From an uncultured Desulfuromonadales bacterium (GTDB taxonomy: Bacteria > Desulfobacterota > Desulfuromonadia > Desulfuromonadales > Geopsychrobacteraceae), in contig CAMYNC010000023.1 of assembly GCA_947259685.1 (NCBI GenBank), forward strand, positions 1 to 33,566: DNA of 33,566 bases. Reading direction: 5' to 3'. The notes under the pieces are model-generated. The model saw only the letters and a list, made by a program, of their open reading frames with translations, made no database searches and was not told where the DNA came from. The first letter of the stretch is position 1, and each line of letters opens with the position of its first letter. This document shows, in pieces, positions 23,964 to 31,325 of the stretch. A program made the translations under genes and the position numbers.

Positions 23964-24322
23964 GTCGTGCCTCCAACAACAGCCGCCCAGTCTACTCCTG
24001 TCAACAGGGGCGACTTTGCCCCAAGTGCAGTCAGCCACAGCAACACTGTCGCTGCCAGAAGCAGAACACAGCCCCGAAAAATGATGGTATCGTCCGTATT
24101 CAGCGGGAAACCAAGGGCCGCAAAGGCAAAGGCGTCACCCTGATTACCGGGGTGCCACTGAGGGGTGATGAATTAAAGATACTGGCCAAGCAATTGAAAC
24201 AGAAATGCGGCACCGGTGGCACGGTGAAAGACGGGCTGATTGAAATTCAGGGGGATCATCGCGATCTGCTGTTGCAAGAGCTGCAGGATCGCGGTTGGCA
24301 GGTAAAAAAGGCCGGAAGCTGA
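23960..24322 (+). CDS. yciH: SUI1/eIF1-like translation factor (YciH family)
   Basis: A 120-residue cytoplasmic protein homologous to eukaryotic eIF1. The conserved C-terminal SUI1 domain (about 42-118) contains KGRKGKGVTLITGVPL, the glycine-rich loop GTGGTVKDG, and EIQGDHRDLLL. The N-terminal CPKCSQPQQHCRC cluster (residues 20-32) is the zinc-knuckle-like start common in bacterial YciH proteins. In E. coli YciH is linked to fidelity of initiation and to stress-related translation control; the role in this lineage is not known. Its ATG overlaps the stop of the GGDEF-EAL gene, so the two are probably translated from the same mRNA. The 3' end lies ten bases from the convergent lipoprotein gene, with no terminator seen between them. 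Confidence 0.9.
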   Translation: MSRASNNSRPVYSCQQGRLCPKCSQPQQHCRCQKQNTAPKNDGIVRIQRETKGRKGKGVTLITGVPLRGDELKILAKQLKQKCGTGGTVKDGLIEIQGDHRDLLLQELQDRGWQVKKAGS

Positions 24323-24332
24323 GAAAAACACT

Positions 24333-25193
24333 CTACCGGTGGTCAAGGCGCCTCAGCTCCAACTTATCGATTCCGGAATTACGTCGACCGAGCTGATCGG
24401 TGACATCCCAAACGACATTCAGCGGGGTTCCAGCACCGAAAGCTTCGGGTTGCTTCGGGTGGATCATGACCGCCATATTGAACATCGAGATAAAATAGTT
24501 GCCGCTAATCTGCTCCCCCGCCTCATTAAGCACCCGAAAACTGTTCACAGAAATCGGCCGATCAAAGCTGATCATCAACTCTTTCGGTGCCGCCGCATCC
24601 GACTCCCAGACCCCGGCAGCCAATAAGAGCTGTGGATCGCCAACCGGCACAATAGCCTCAGGTTGACTTTGAAAACCTGCCTCTGGCTGATTGGGAAACG
24701 GTTGGTCATCAAGCCACAGCTTAACCCGTTCGACCGACTCAAATTGGCAGGCGGTTTCGGTGAGCGAGCGAACCAATGGGGACAGATCATGTGGTTCGTC
24801 CTGATGCAACCGGCGCAGATAGATCTCCGCAGTGCTCTCCTCCATGGCGAGGCGCTTTAGGTTAATTTTCCCTGCAAAGGGATCATAGGCAAGTGTCCCC
24901 TCGGCCAAGATCAGCTCCCCGCCGATCAACCGGGAAAGTATCTGCTCCAAGCTTTCAGCTTCGCTGAATAAATACAGCGGCATGGGTTTCACCCGCGCCG
25001 GGTCTTTTAGCAACGGAAAATAGCCGACCAGCGCAAAGGCACGCCCCTCTTTGACCTGCGGGGGTTGACCAAAATGTCGTAAATAGGCTGAATTGGCCTC
25101 GACAAAAGCTTCGCTGGTTGCTTCAGGCTCAGCCTGCTGGCAACCGCTCAACAGCAGAAACAGAATCGCCAAGAAAACGTTGATGGTCTTCAT
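24333..25193 (-). CDS. GerMN-domain lipoprotein
   Basis: The 286-residue lipoprotein has signal peptide MKTINVFLAILFLLLSGC, lipobox L-S-G-C and Cys18. A GerMN-type domain spans about residues 50-160 (PMPLYLFSEAE, LSPLVRSLTETACQFESVERVKLWLDDQPF). The C-terminal half is probably Ig-like, with KELMISFDRPISVNSFRVL and PLNVVWDVTDQLGRR resembling a Gmad-type sandwich. GerM domains occur in spore formers and also in non-spore-forming Gram-negatives, where they may bind peptidoglycan or other envelope components. The start at 25193 is fixed by GGAGG five bases upstream and the signal peptide; the upstream in-frame ATGs at 25238 and 25223 would bury it. It is a single gene on this strand, divergent from the SH3 gene. 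Confidence 0.75.
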   Translation of the reverse strand: MKTINVFLAILFLLLSGCQQAEPEATSEAFVEANSAYLRHFGQPPQVKEGRAFALVGYFPLLKDPARVKPMPLYLFSEAESLEQILSRLIGGELILAEGTLAYDPFAGKINLKRLAMEESTAEIYLRRLHQDEPHDLSPLVRSLTETACQFESVERVKLWLDDQPFPNQPEAGFQSQPEAIVPVGDPQLLLAAGVWESDAAAPKELMISFDRPISVNSFRVLNEAGEQISGNYFISMFNMAVMIHPKQPEAFGAGTPLNVVWDVTDQLGRRNSGIDKLELRRLDHR

Positions 25194-25304
25194 AGGTCCT
25201 CCCCGACAATGATAGAATAGCATATTAATCCCTGGCAAACGGTACGTCCTGGATCGTCAAGGTTGCCAACCGAAGGGCAGAATAAGGACAATTTTTTCCC
25301 TTTA

Positions 25305-25358
25305 CCAGCAACAAACTATTGCTGGTTTCTTGACAGAAAAGCAATAAATTGCTCTAAT
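25305..25358 (+). promoter_or_regulatory. Strong promoter of the SH3 gene with two dyads sharing half-sites
   Basis: TTGACA (25330-25335), a 17-bp spacer and TCTAAT (25353-25358) form the promoter. One dyad, CCAGCAA/TTGCTGG (25305-25325), lies just upstream. A second, AGCAAT-AA-ATTGCT (25340-25353), sits in the spacer. Both use AGCAA/TTGCT half-sites, as a regulated operator might. Confidence 0.6.
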
Positions 25359-25403
25359 ATACCGGCTTAAGTCCTGTTATATTTTGTCTGCCAAGGAGTC
25401 TCC

Positions 25404-25838
25404 ATGAAAAAGTTAATCGCCTGCTGTTTGTTCCTGCTGGTTGCTGGCCCCTGTTTTGCTGAAATGATCAGCGTGGTGCATCAACCAGCCGAACTGAAAG
25501 ACCAGCCGCATGCAGCACGCGTCAAGGTCCTTAGTCAGCTCCCTCTCTATGCTCCCCTGAAAGTGCTTGAAGCCGGCCGGGAATACCTTAAAGTCCAGGA
25601 TTATAGTGGCCGCACCGGTTACGTCCACAAAGCGGTGACCGGTGAAGTTGCCAGTCTGGCCGTGAAAGCGGAGGTCTGTAACGTGCGCAGCGGCCCGGGG
25701 ATTGAATATCCGATCGCCTTTAAAACCACCCGCGGGAGCAGCTTCAAGGCGTTAACCAGAACCGGAGAATGGATCGAAATTGTTAACGTTCAGGGGCAGC
25801 TGGGCTGGATCTGGCAGAAACTAACTTGGGGCTACTGA
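25404..25838 (+). CDS. Secreted bacterial SH3-domain protein
   Basis: The 144-residue exported protein has a signal peptide with predicted cleavage after CFA (residue 19). Two bacterial SH3 (SH3b) repeats follow, about 25-75 and 85-144. The second shows the classic pattern VCNVRSGPGIEYPIAFKTTRG, then GEWIEIVNVQGQLGWIWQKL. SH3b domains usually bind peptidoglycan or other envelope ligands, and no enzymatic domain is attached. The first repeat (VLSQLPLYAPLKVLEAGREYLKVQD, GRTGYV) is more diverged. AAGGAG lies upstream of the ATG and a strong promoter 45 bases further. It appears to be a single-gene transcript. Confidence 0.85.
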   Translation: MKKLIACCLFLLVAGPCFAEMISVVHQPAELKDQPHAARVKVLSQLPLYAPLKVLEAGREYLKVQDYSGRTGYVHKAVTGEVASLAVKAEVCNVRSGPGIEYPIAFKTTRGSSFKALTRTGEWIEIVNVQGQLGWIWQKLTWGY

Positions 25839-25860
25839 GTTCGACTCCCCACAGATTTCA

Positions 25861-25888
25861 CTAGAAGCCGCTCTCGGGCGGCTTCTAG
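25861..25888. terminator. Bidirectional hairpin between convergent genes
   Basis: A perfect 11-bp stem, CTAGAAGCCGC (25861-25871) and GCGGCTTCTAG (25878-25888), with loop TCTCGG lies between the SH3 gene and the ATP-grasp gene. Neither side has a long T-run, so termination strength is uncertain. Confidence 0.55.
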
Positions 25889-25943
25889 CATCTTAGCTCA
25901 TGGATAGTTAAGGGCTGGAGGCAGAAAGCCGAAAGTTTTCCGC

Positions 25944-27059
25944 TCAAACCAACCTGACGGGGGCAAACCCACCGCCCTCAGTCCTTAAGTTGGTCACTTG
26001 CCCTTGATAAAGGCGGGCACCCACCCCGAGCAGACGATCTCGGTAGACAAACAGCCGCATATCAACTTTGAAAGCAGCACCATCCTGAGCCTCTTCTACG
26101 GAGGGCAAAACCAGATCCTGCACCAGGGTGGTCGCTGGCTCCTGTTCGGCAAAGCGTTTACGGGTGATGCTCTTGCCCAGCAGGACACCGCGACTACCGA
26201 AACGGCTGACCGGCTTGAAAACCAGCTTTTTCCGCTCCTGCCAAAGCTGCTCAGGATCACAATCAGCCAACAGTCGGCTGCGCGGCACCATCTCCAGCAA
26301 CAGCTGGCGTTCAGCTGCGGTCAGGTTGAAGTCCAGCAAAGCCTCTTCAGCGGACCAGAGAATCATCCGCCGCTTGTCGGCCAACAGACCGTAGGCAAAG
26401 GGATTGGGCGAAAGGCAGACTGTCCTGGCTAAATAAGCCTTTTGCAGTTCAGCCATGTTCAACTGTTCAAGAAAAAAATCACAGTGCCGGTTGTAGATCA
26501 GATCTATTTTCCGTTCTCCCAACCAGACGCCCTCAGCAGAAATACACAACTCCTCCGGAGCGGCAATCTCCACCCAAAACCTCTGCTGCCGCAGCCAGTC
26601 ACGACAAGCATGCATTTCCGGGTACAGCGGCTGTTCCTGCGGATCTTCATCGAGGATGAGTAATGACTGGAGGTTACTAGAATTGCTGGAAAAATCGGCC
26701 CATTCCTGCCGAAAACTGGCCAGCAATCGATTCTCCAGCCGCTGTGACAGCTGAATCGGGTGATCCTGGTGGGTCTGAGCCTCGCTCAGCCAGGCGATAT
26801 AGCCACCACCTGCATTGGTATTGACTTCAATCAACCGCGGCCCCTCAGCGGTCAAATGAAAATCATAGCCCATCATCAGCGCGGCGTGGCCGGGATTAAA
26901 GCGAGCACTTGCTGGCAGGTCCGGCAAGACCTGCTGACGATATTCGGGCTGCTGGCTCAACCGAAACAACAGGCGCACCAGGCGCATCATCTGCCACAGA
27001 TCCTTACGCGGCAACAAAGCCGGAAGCTTACTGATCGGGAGTTCCTTCAAAGGAGGCAT
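25944..27059 (-). CDS. ATP-grasp-like protein of unknown substrate
   Basis: The 371-residue cytoplasmic protein has features of the ATP-grasp fold. The acid-asparagine metal site resembles GYDFHLTAEGPRLIEVNTNAGGGY (about 64-87), found here in the N-terminal half. The nucleotide-binding lysine/glycine loop RKKLVFKPVSRFGSRGVL (about 279-296) lies in the C-terminal half. That order suggests a circularly permuted ATP-grasp, as in some peptide ligases. It ends ...FKVDMRLFVYRDRLLGVGARLYQGQVTNLRTEGGGF. The substrate is not recognisable. The gene is the last of a minus-strand operon (YkgJ-like, LOG-like, this gene), 11 bases after LOG, with AGGA five bases before its ATG. Confidence 0.6.
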   Translation of the reverse strand: MPPLKELPISKLPALLPRKDLWQMMRLVRLLFRLSQQPEYRQQVLPDLPASARFNPGHAALMMGYDFHLTAEGPRLIEVNTNAGGGYIAWLSEAQTHQDHPIQLSQRLENRLLASFRQEWADFSSNSSNLQSLLILDEDPQEQPLYPEMHACRDWLRQQRFWVEIAAPEELCISAEGVWLGERKIDLIYNRHCDFFLEQLNMAELQKAYLARTVCLSPNPFAYGLLADKRRMILWSAEEALLDFNLTAAERQLLLEMVPRSRLLADCDPEQLWQERKKLVFKPVSRFGSRGVLLGKSITRKRFAEQEPATTLVQDLVLPSVEEAQDGAAFKVDMRLFVYRDRLLGVGARLYQGQVTNLRTEGGGFAPVRLV

Positions 27060-27070
27060 GCAGATCCTGT

Positions 27071-28099
27071 TTAAAAGGAGTTGATCCGGCGGATGAACGC
27101 CTTGAGCAACCCATAGCTGCGGCGGTTAAACTCCATGGTCAGGCGCGGCAAAGGCAGCAGATCGGGTTGGTCGGCCTCTTCCGGCAGCGCAGTGGTCAAG
27201 CGCATGGAGCCGCCGGGGGCAAGGATTTCGCTGAATTCACTGCTGAGGGTCTGCAGATGGCTCGAATCCAGAGCCTTATTGAGACGGATCACCAGTTTAT
27301 CTTTGACGAAGCGCATCGAATGATAATTGCGATAAAAATCATCGATGACCTGTACCGCCTCTTCGGGGTCTTTGGTAATCGTAAAAAGGGAGAAATCCTC
27401 GCCGCTGATCAGCCCGCGTTTGAGCAGGGCATCCCGAATGAAATTGAAGAACATATCCCAATAGCCGCCGTTGTCGTCGTCGATCATGATCAGTGGAATC
27501 GGCGGATTCTTGCCGGTCTGCACCAGGGTCATGACCTCCATCCCCTCATCCAGGGTCCCGAAGCCACCTGGAAACAACACCACCGCATCCGCTTCTTTTA
27601 CAAAGGCGACCTTGCGATTAAAAAAGTATTTATAGTTGATGATCTTATCGCTGTCCTTCATGACCGGATTCATATCCTGCTCGAACGGCAGATCGATATT
27701 GACGGCAAAAGAGTTCTCCGCTCCGGCGCCTTCGTTACCGGCGAGCATGATTCCCGGGCCGCCGCCGGTAATGACCATGTAATTGCGTTCCGCCAGCAGC
27801 CGCGCAAATCGCACGCACTTCTGGTAGATCGGCTCGTTCGGCCCAGTGCGGGCACTGCCGAAAATACTGACTTTTTTCCGGTGCCGGTAGGGGGCGAAAA
27901 TCTTGTTGGTGAAACGCATCTCCTTCATAGTTGTGCGCATCAGCTTCTGATCAGCCAGATAGTCGTTCTCCTGGCCCGACTTCAGCGCACCAAGAATCAT
28001 CTGCCGGATCATTTCCGGATGGTGGACACCGGTCCGCTGCAGCAGGTCATCGATCAGCGCATCTATTTCCCCATTGGTGCGTTCAAAGCTTAATTTCAT
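27071..28099 (-). CDS. LOG-family protein (TIGR00730-like nucleotide 5'-monophosphate nucleosidase/phosphoribohydrolase)
   Basis: The 342-residue Rossmann-fold protein belongs to the former 'lysine decarboxylase' group. It has the phosphate-binding GGGPGIMLAGNEGA near 113-126, the Arg in FFNRK, and the hallmark PGGFGTLDE near 178-186. LOG proteins release the base from nucleotide monophosphates, and some make cytokinins. It is longer than simple LOG enzymes (about 190 residues) by an N-terminal helical segment and about 100 C-terminal residues, so substrate preference may differ. GAGGAG lies seven bases before the ATG, which overlaps the stop of the YkgJ-like gene (ATGA). Confidence 0.85.
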   Translation of the reverse strand: MKLSFERTNGEIDALIDDLLQRTGVHHPEMIRQMILGALKSGQENDYLADQKLMRTTMKEMRFTNKIFAPYRHRKKVSIFGSARTGPNEPIYQKCVRFARLLAERNYMVITGGGPGIMLAGNEGAGAENSFAVNIDLPFEQDMNPVMKDSDKIINYKYFFNRKVAFVKEADAVVLFPGGFGTLDEGMEVMTLVQTGKNPPIPLIMIDDDNGGYWDMFFNFIRDALLKRGLISGEDFSLFTITKDPEEAVQVIDDFYRNYHSMRFVKDKLVIRLNKALDSSHLQTLSSEFSEILAPGGSMRLTTALPEEADQPDLLPLPRLTMEFNRRSYGLLKAFIRRINSF

Positions 28100-28680
28100 G
28101 GCATAACTCCTCTGGCCCCAGCAGTTGCAACGTCTGAAGACTTTGATTTACGGGCCAAATATGGTTTTCCGGCCAGCCGTTGATCCTGGAGCAATAATCC
28201 AGTCAGTCCCCCGCCAGCATAACGATCGGAGAATTCCAGATAAACAGCCCGCAGGCGTTGCTCTACAGCGTAAAACTCAGCAATCTCCTCGGGCGATAAT
28301 GCGGTTTCGATTATATCACAAACAAAACTGATGCAGTTGTAAGGTCGGCTGGCGACGTCTAACTCACAGCCCGATCCAGCCAGAAAAGGACAGCTGCGGG
28401 AAAAATCTGGCGGCGGCGGCCGTTCCGCTCGCTGCAGATAGCTGAGCAGGTTGGCCAGAGTCATGTGGTTGTGCCCTTTGGCGCAACAGTCTCCCAGACA
28501 TTCCCGACAGGCCCGTTCCCCGCTAGCGCAACGAAACAACCGGTCCAACTCTAATTGCAGCAGGGAAAGCTGCTCTAACCGCCGGGCAATCCAGGTTTTT
28601 TCAGCGGCTGGCAATTTACCGTATTCATCATCAATCTGCTGAATTAACTGTTGCCAGCGCTGCTGACGATCTTTCTGCAA
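28096..28680 (-). CDS. YkgJ-family cysteine-cluster protein
   Basis: Cytoplasmic protein of about 194 residues with the cysteine pattern of the YkgJ family (putative zinc- or iron-chelating): CASGERACRECLGDCC, then CPFLAGSGC and RPYNCISFVC. The family's metal and function are not established. The frame is open up to a TTG at 28746, but that start lies within the 3' end of RNase P RNA, and residues 4-16 would be encoded by the rnpB terminator hairpin. TTG 28680 is preferred because GGAAGG lies nine bases upstream. No ATG is available until far inside. The 3' end overlaps the LOG gene by ATGA, so a YkgJ-LOG-ATP-grasp operon is likely, possibly fed by read-through from rnpB. Confidence 0.75.
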   Translation of the reverse strand: MQKDRQQRWQQLIQQIDDEYGKLPAAEKTWIARRLEQLSLLQLELDRLFRCASGERACRECLGDCCAKGHNHMTLANLLSYLQRAERPPPPDFSRSCPFLAGSGCELDVASRPYNCISFVCDIIETALSPEEIAEFYAVEQRLRAVYLEFSDRYAGGGLTGLLLQDQRLAGKPYLARKSKSSDVATAGARGVMP

Positions 28681-28696
28681 AAACAGCTGCCTTCCA

Positions 28697-28733
28697 TAAA
28701 GAACGGCAGCACAACGCCTGAGTTGTGCTGCCG
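28697..28733 (-). terminator. Terminator of rnpB, inside the YkgJ-like open frame
   Basis: A perfect 12-bp stem, CGGCAGCACAAC (28704-28715) and GTTGTGCTGCCG (28722-28733), with a 6-base loop is followed on the minus strand by TTCTTTAT. It lies 11 bases beyond the mature rnpB 3' end. Confidence 0.85.
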
Positions 28734-28743
28734 AAGAATTGGC

Positions 28744-29128
28744 CAAAGAAGTCCGTAAGCCGGGTTCTGTTCCCTGCCGAGGTTACCCTCGAGCAAGGCG
28801 ATGATCATTCATCTAGGGCCGCCGTTGCCGACGGTCTCAAGCAGCCAGACCCGGGAACTTTGGACGGACCGTCCTCAAGCGTTCCTCTATTCGGCCTTGC
28901 TCCGGATGGGGTTTACCTAGCTCTCGGCGTCACCGCCGAAACTGGTGAGCTCTTACCTCACCCTTTCACCCTTACCCACTTACGCCAAGGCGTCGGTAGG
29001 CGGTCTCCTCTCTGTGGCACTTTCCCTGGGGTTGCCCCCGGTCCCCGTTAGGGACCATCCTGTCCTATGGAGCCCGGACTTTCCTCCCGCCCACCCAAGG
29101 TGAGCCGGCGATCATCTGTCCTTCTTTG
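28744..29128 (-). ncRNA. rnpB: RNase P RNA, bacterial type A
   Basis: Catalytic RNA that removes 5' leaders from tRNA precursors. On the minus strand the conserved core reads GGCGGGAGGAAAGTCCGG then CTCCATAGGACAGG near the 5' end, with GTAAGGGTGAAAGGGTGAGG, GGAGCAAGGCCGAATAGAGG, GGCTGCTTGAGACCG, CCTAGATGAATGATCATCG and CAGAACCCGGCTTACGG toward the 3' end. The P1 helix closes as AAAGAAG (29127-29121) with CTTCTTT (28751-28745), followed by a possible tandem G-A pair. The ends are estimated from P1. Only 12 bases separate the 5' end from the stop of the upstream zinc-ribbon gene, so its promoter must lie inside that gene or it is processed from a longer transcript. Confidence 0.96.
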
Positions 29129-29140
29129 ACCAAAATGTTT

Positions 29141-29851
29141 CTAGACTTCCTGTTCGACGTAAAGCAGGCGGTTGCAGTGCGGACAGGTCTGTAATTCGGT
29201 AACCCGCAGCAAAGTATTGTACTGCTGCGGCGGCAGCTGCATATTACAGCCGAGGCAGGCACCGTTGCGGGCCAGGGCCAAGGCCAGGCCGGCCCGCCGC
29301 TTGAACAACGCCTGATATTTGCGCAGCAGCTTCGCCGGGACATCACTGGCAACCGCATTGCGGGTCTCTTTGCGTTTTTGCAAAGTTGCCTCACTGTCCG
29401 CCATCAGTTCAGCTAATTCGGCACTGCGAGCGTCAGCCTTTCCTGCAATTGCCGCCATTTCAGCCTGCTTTTCCTGCTGATCTTCCTCAAGAGAGGAGAT
29501 TTCCTGCTGCTTGGCCTGCAGCTGATCTTCCAGGTCCTTGTTAGCCTTTTTCGCCATGTCGATCTCTTTGAGGACCGCGACATATTCCTTCTGGGTCTGG
29601 ATCTCCGGTAGCCGACCTTCGACCCTGCTGACATTGTCGCGTTCTTTCAGCAGATCCTGCTGTAACTGCGCCTCAGCCTGCTGCAGTACCGCCAGCTCCT
29701 CGTTCAGTTCATCGAGCATCGCCTGGACCCGTCCGGTGTCGCTCTCGAAGCTTGCAAGTTCATCCTGATAGCCTTTGCAAGTCGCTTCGATCGCACTGAT
29801 TTCCTGATCGATCTCTTGAAGTTCTTTCAGCAGGTTCATCTTTTCATGCAC
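29141..29851 (-). CDS. Coiled-coil protein with C-terminal C4 zinc ribbon (CT398/CdsZ-like family)
   Basis: The 236-residue cytoplasmic protein has long heptad-rich coiled coils covering about residues 5-170, followed by a C-terminal zinc ribbon with ligands in GACLGCNM and TCPHCNRLLY (about 200-228). The family (zf-RING_7, relatives of Chlamydia CT398) is widespread. Proposed partners are sigma-54 and type III secretion components in Chlamydia; the function here is unknown. It is encoded directly between the Nif3 gene (50 bases upstream) and rnpB. The start at 29851 has GGAGG at a long spacing of 12; ATG 29839 (MNLLKEL) is an alternative. Confidence 0.85.
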   Translation of the reverse strand: MHEKMNLLKELQEIDQEISAIEATCKGYQDELASFESDTGRVQAMLDELNEELAVLQQAEAQLQQDLLKERDNVSRVEGRLPEIQTQKEYVAVLKEIDMAKKANKDLEDQLQAKQQEISSLEEDQQEKQAEMAAIAGKADARSAELAELMADSEATLQKRKETRNAVASDVPAKLLRKYQALFKRRAGLALALARNGACLGCNMQLPPQQYNTLLRVTELQTCPHCNRLLYVEQEV

Positions 29852-29901
29852 GTTTTCAGCCTCCGTTTATACTCATTTGTCGCAATGAGTGGTTCTGACA
29901 G

Positions 29902-31035
29902 TCAGCCAAGGGTGAGGAAGGGGTCTTGCTCTGCTGTCATTTCGAGAATTTCTATCGGCAGTTGCCGTTTTCCAACAACCTGGCGCAAGCGGCTGGAAAG
30001 CTCTGCCACCATTAAATGTTCGGTCGCAAAATGTCCGGCATCGATCAGCGCCAAGCCTTCGGCGCGCGCGCGCTGGGCATCGTGGTATTTGACATCTCCG
30101 GTCACCAGGCAATCAGCTCCCTGGCGCAGAGCGTCGCTCAGCAGTGAAGCGCCGCTACCTCCACAGACGGCAACCTTGCGAATCGTCTGCTGCAGATCGC
30201 CGACCAGGCGCAATGCGGGAGTCGCTAAACGCAGCCGCACCTGTTCGGCAAAGAGTTGCAAGGACAGTGGCTTAGTCAGAACGCCAATCCGCCCAAGGCC
30301 GACATCTGAGCGGGAATTTGCCAAAGGGAGCAAATCGTAGGCAACTTCTTCGTAGGGGTGGGCTTTGAGCATCCGCGCAACGACCTTATTCAGCCGAGCG
30401 GCGGGCACAATCGTTTCCAGGCGAAATTCTTCGGTTTCTTCCTGTTGCCCAACCTCGCCGATATACGGGCTGGTCCCCTCCTCGCCACGAAAAGAGCCGG
30501 TGCCGGCAGTGCGGAATGAGCAACGGTCATAGTTGCCGACCTGGCCAGCTCCGGCAGCAAAAACTGCTTCCAGCACCTCAGCTTCATGCCCCGCTGGCAC
30601 AAACACCACCAGTTTGTAGAAGCTGCCGCTTTGTGGAGGTTCCAGCGGCCGCGTATCCGCCAACCCAAGTCGGCTCGCCAGCCAATCGTTCAAACCGTCG
30701 GCAACCCGATCGAGGTTGGTATGGGCACTGAGCACAGCAATGTTATTGCGGATGGCGCGAAACAGCACCCGACCTGTTTCATCAGTGGGAGTCAGGCGTT
30801 TCAAGGGTCGATACAGCAGCGGATGGTGGGAGATAATCGCTTGCGCGCCAACACTTTCCGCTTCACGCAAGGCCGCTTCTTCAGCGTCCAGGCAAACCAG
30901 CACCCGGCCGACTTCGGCATTGGGGTCACCGACCTGCAGACCGACATTATCCCAATCCTCAGCCAATCCAGGAGGACAAAGAGCGTTGAGGATGCCGAGC
31001 AGATCGTTGACCCGAGCGGTGTTCGGCTTAGCCAT
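29902..31035 (-). CDS. Nif3-like dinuclear metal protein (YqfO-type)
   Basis: The 377-residue protein has the two halves of the Nif3 metal-binding fold and an inserted PII/CutA-like domain. The N-terminal metal ligands are in SHHPLLYRPLKR and HTNLD (HTNLDRVADGLND). The insert is about residues 130-230 (YKLVVFVPAGHEAEVLEAVFAAGAG, then RMLKAHPYEEVAYDLLPL). The C-terminal ligands are in DAGHFATEHL. Annotation as GTP cyclohydrolase type 2 is common, but the biological role is unsettled. ATG 31035 (MAKPNT) is chosen because GGGGGG lies six bases upstream. A longer start at 31065 would fall within the terminator hairpin that ends the rpoD/tRNA transcript. Confidence 0.88.
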   Translation of the reverse strand: MAKPNTARVNDLLGILNALCPPGLAEDWDNVGLQVGDPNAEVGRVLVCLDAEEAALREAESVGAQAIISHHPLLYRPLKRLTPTDETGRVLFRAIRNNIAVLSAHTNLDRVADGLNDWLASRLGLADTRPLEPPQSGSFYKLVVFVPAGHEAEVLEAVFAAGAGQVGNYDRCSFRTAGTGSFRGEEGTSPYIGEVGQQEETEEFRLETIVPAARLNKVVARMLKAHPYEEVAYDLLPLANSRSDVGLGRIGVLTKPLSLQLFAEQVRLRLATPALRLVGDLQQTIRKVAVCGGSGASLLSDALRQGADCLVTGDVKYHDAQRARAEGLALIDAGHFATEHLMVAELSSRLRQVVGKRQLPIEILEMTAEQDPFLTLG

Positions 31036-31048
31036 CAATCCCCCCGAC

Positions 31049-31084
31049 AAAAAGAAAGAGTGCACCGGTTTCCCGGTGCACTCT
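31049..31084 (-). terminator. Rho-independent terminator after rpoD and tRNA, abutting the Nif3 SD
   Basis: A perfect 12-bp stem, AGAGTGCACCGG (31057-31068) and CCGGTGCACTCT (31073-31084), with loop TTTC is followed on the minus strand by TTCTTTTT. It ends only a few bases before the SD of the Nif3 gene. Confidence 0.88.
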
Positions 31085-31236
31085 TGATCTATCTGGTTTT
31101 CCCCCTGTGCGAGCCCTGTCGCAATCTCTACGCATCCCGGTTAATTCTGGAAGCGCGTCAGCTTTTGTAAAGCGGTTCGCGTTCAACGCAATCAAACCTG
31201 CTGTTTCAGGACGGCACAGCCGTCGGGGGTTAATCT

Positions 31237-31313
31237 TGGTGGGCCCACCAGGACTCGAACCTGGGACCAGCCGGTTATGAGCCGGCGGCTCTGACCAACT
31301 GAGCTATAGGCCC
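31237..31313 (-). tRNA. tRNA with CAU anticodon, probably tRNA-Ile2 (lysidine-modified)
   Basis: A 77-nt cloverleaf with encoded CCA. The acceptor stem is GGGCCTA/TGGGCCC, the anticodon stem GCCGG/CCGGC with loop CTCATAA, the T-arm CCAGG-TTCGAGT-CCTGG, and the discriminator is A. Acceptor pairs C4-G69 and C5-G68 match the pattern used by TilS to recognise tRNA-Ile2 in E. coli, and differ from elongator tRNA-Met. It starts 12 bases after the rpoD stop and is probably co-transcribed with it. Confidence 0.9.
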
Positions 31314-31325
31314 TTTGCACAAGCG

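Noticed and set aside
27167..28093. 308-residue open frame antisense to the LOG gene
   Set aside because: The opposite frame carries clear LOG motifs; this one has none.
31237..31313. Elongator or initiator tRNA-Met
   Set aside because: The anticodon CAU fits, but the C4-G69/C5-G68 acceptor pairs favour Ile2, and the paired first base pair rules out the initiator type.
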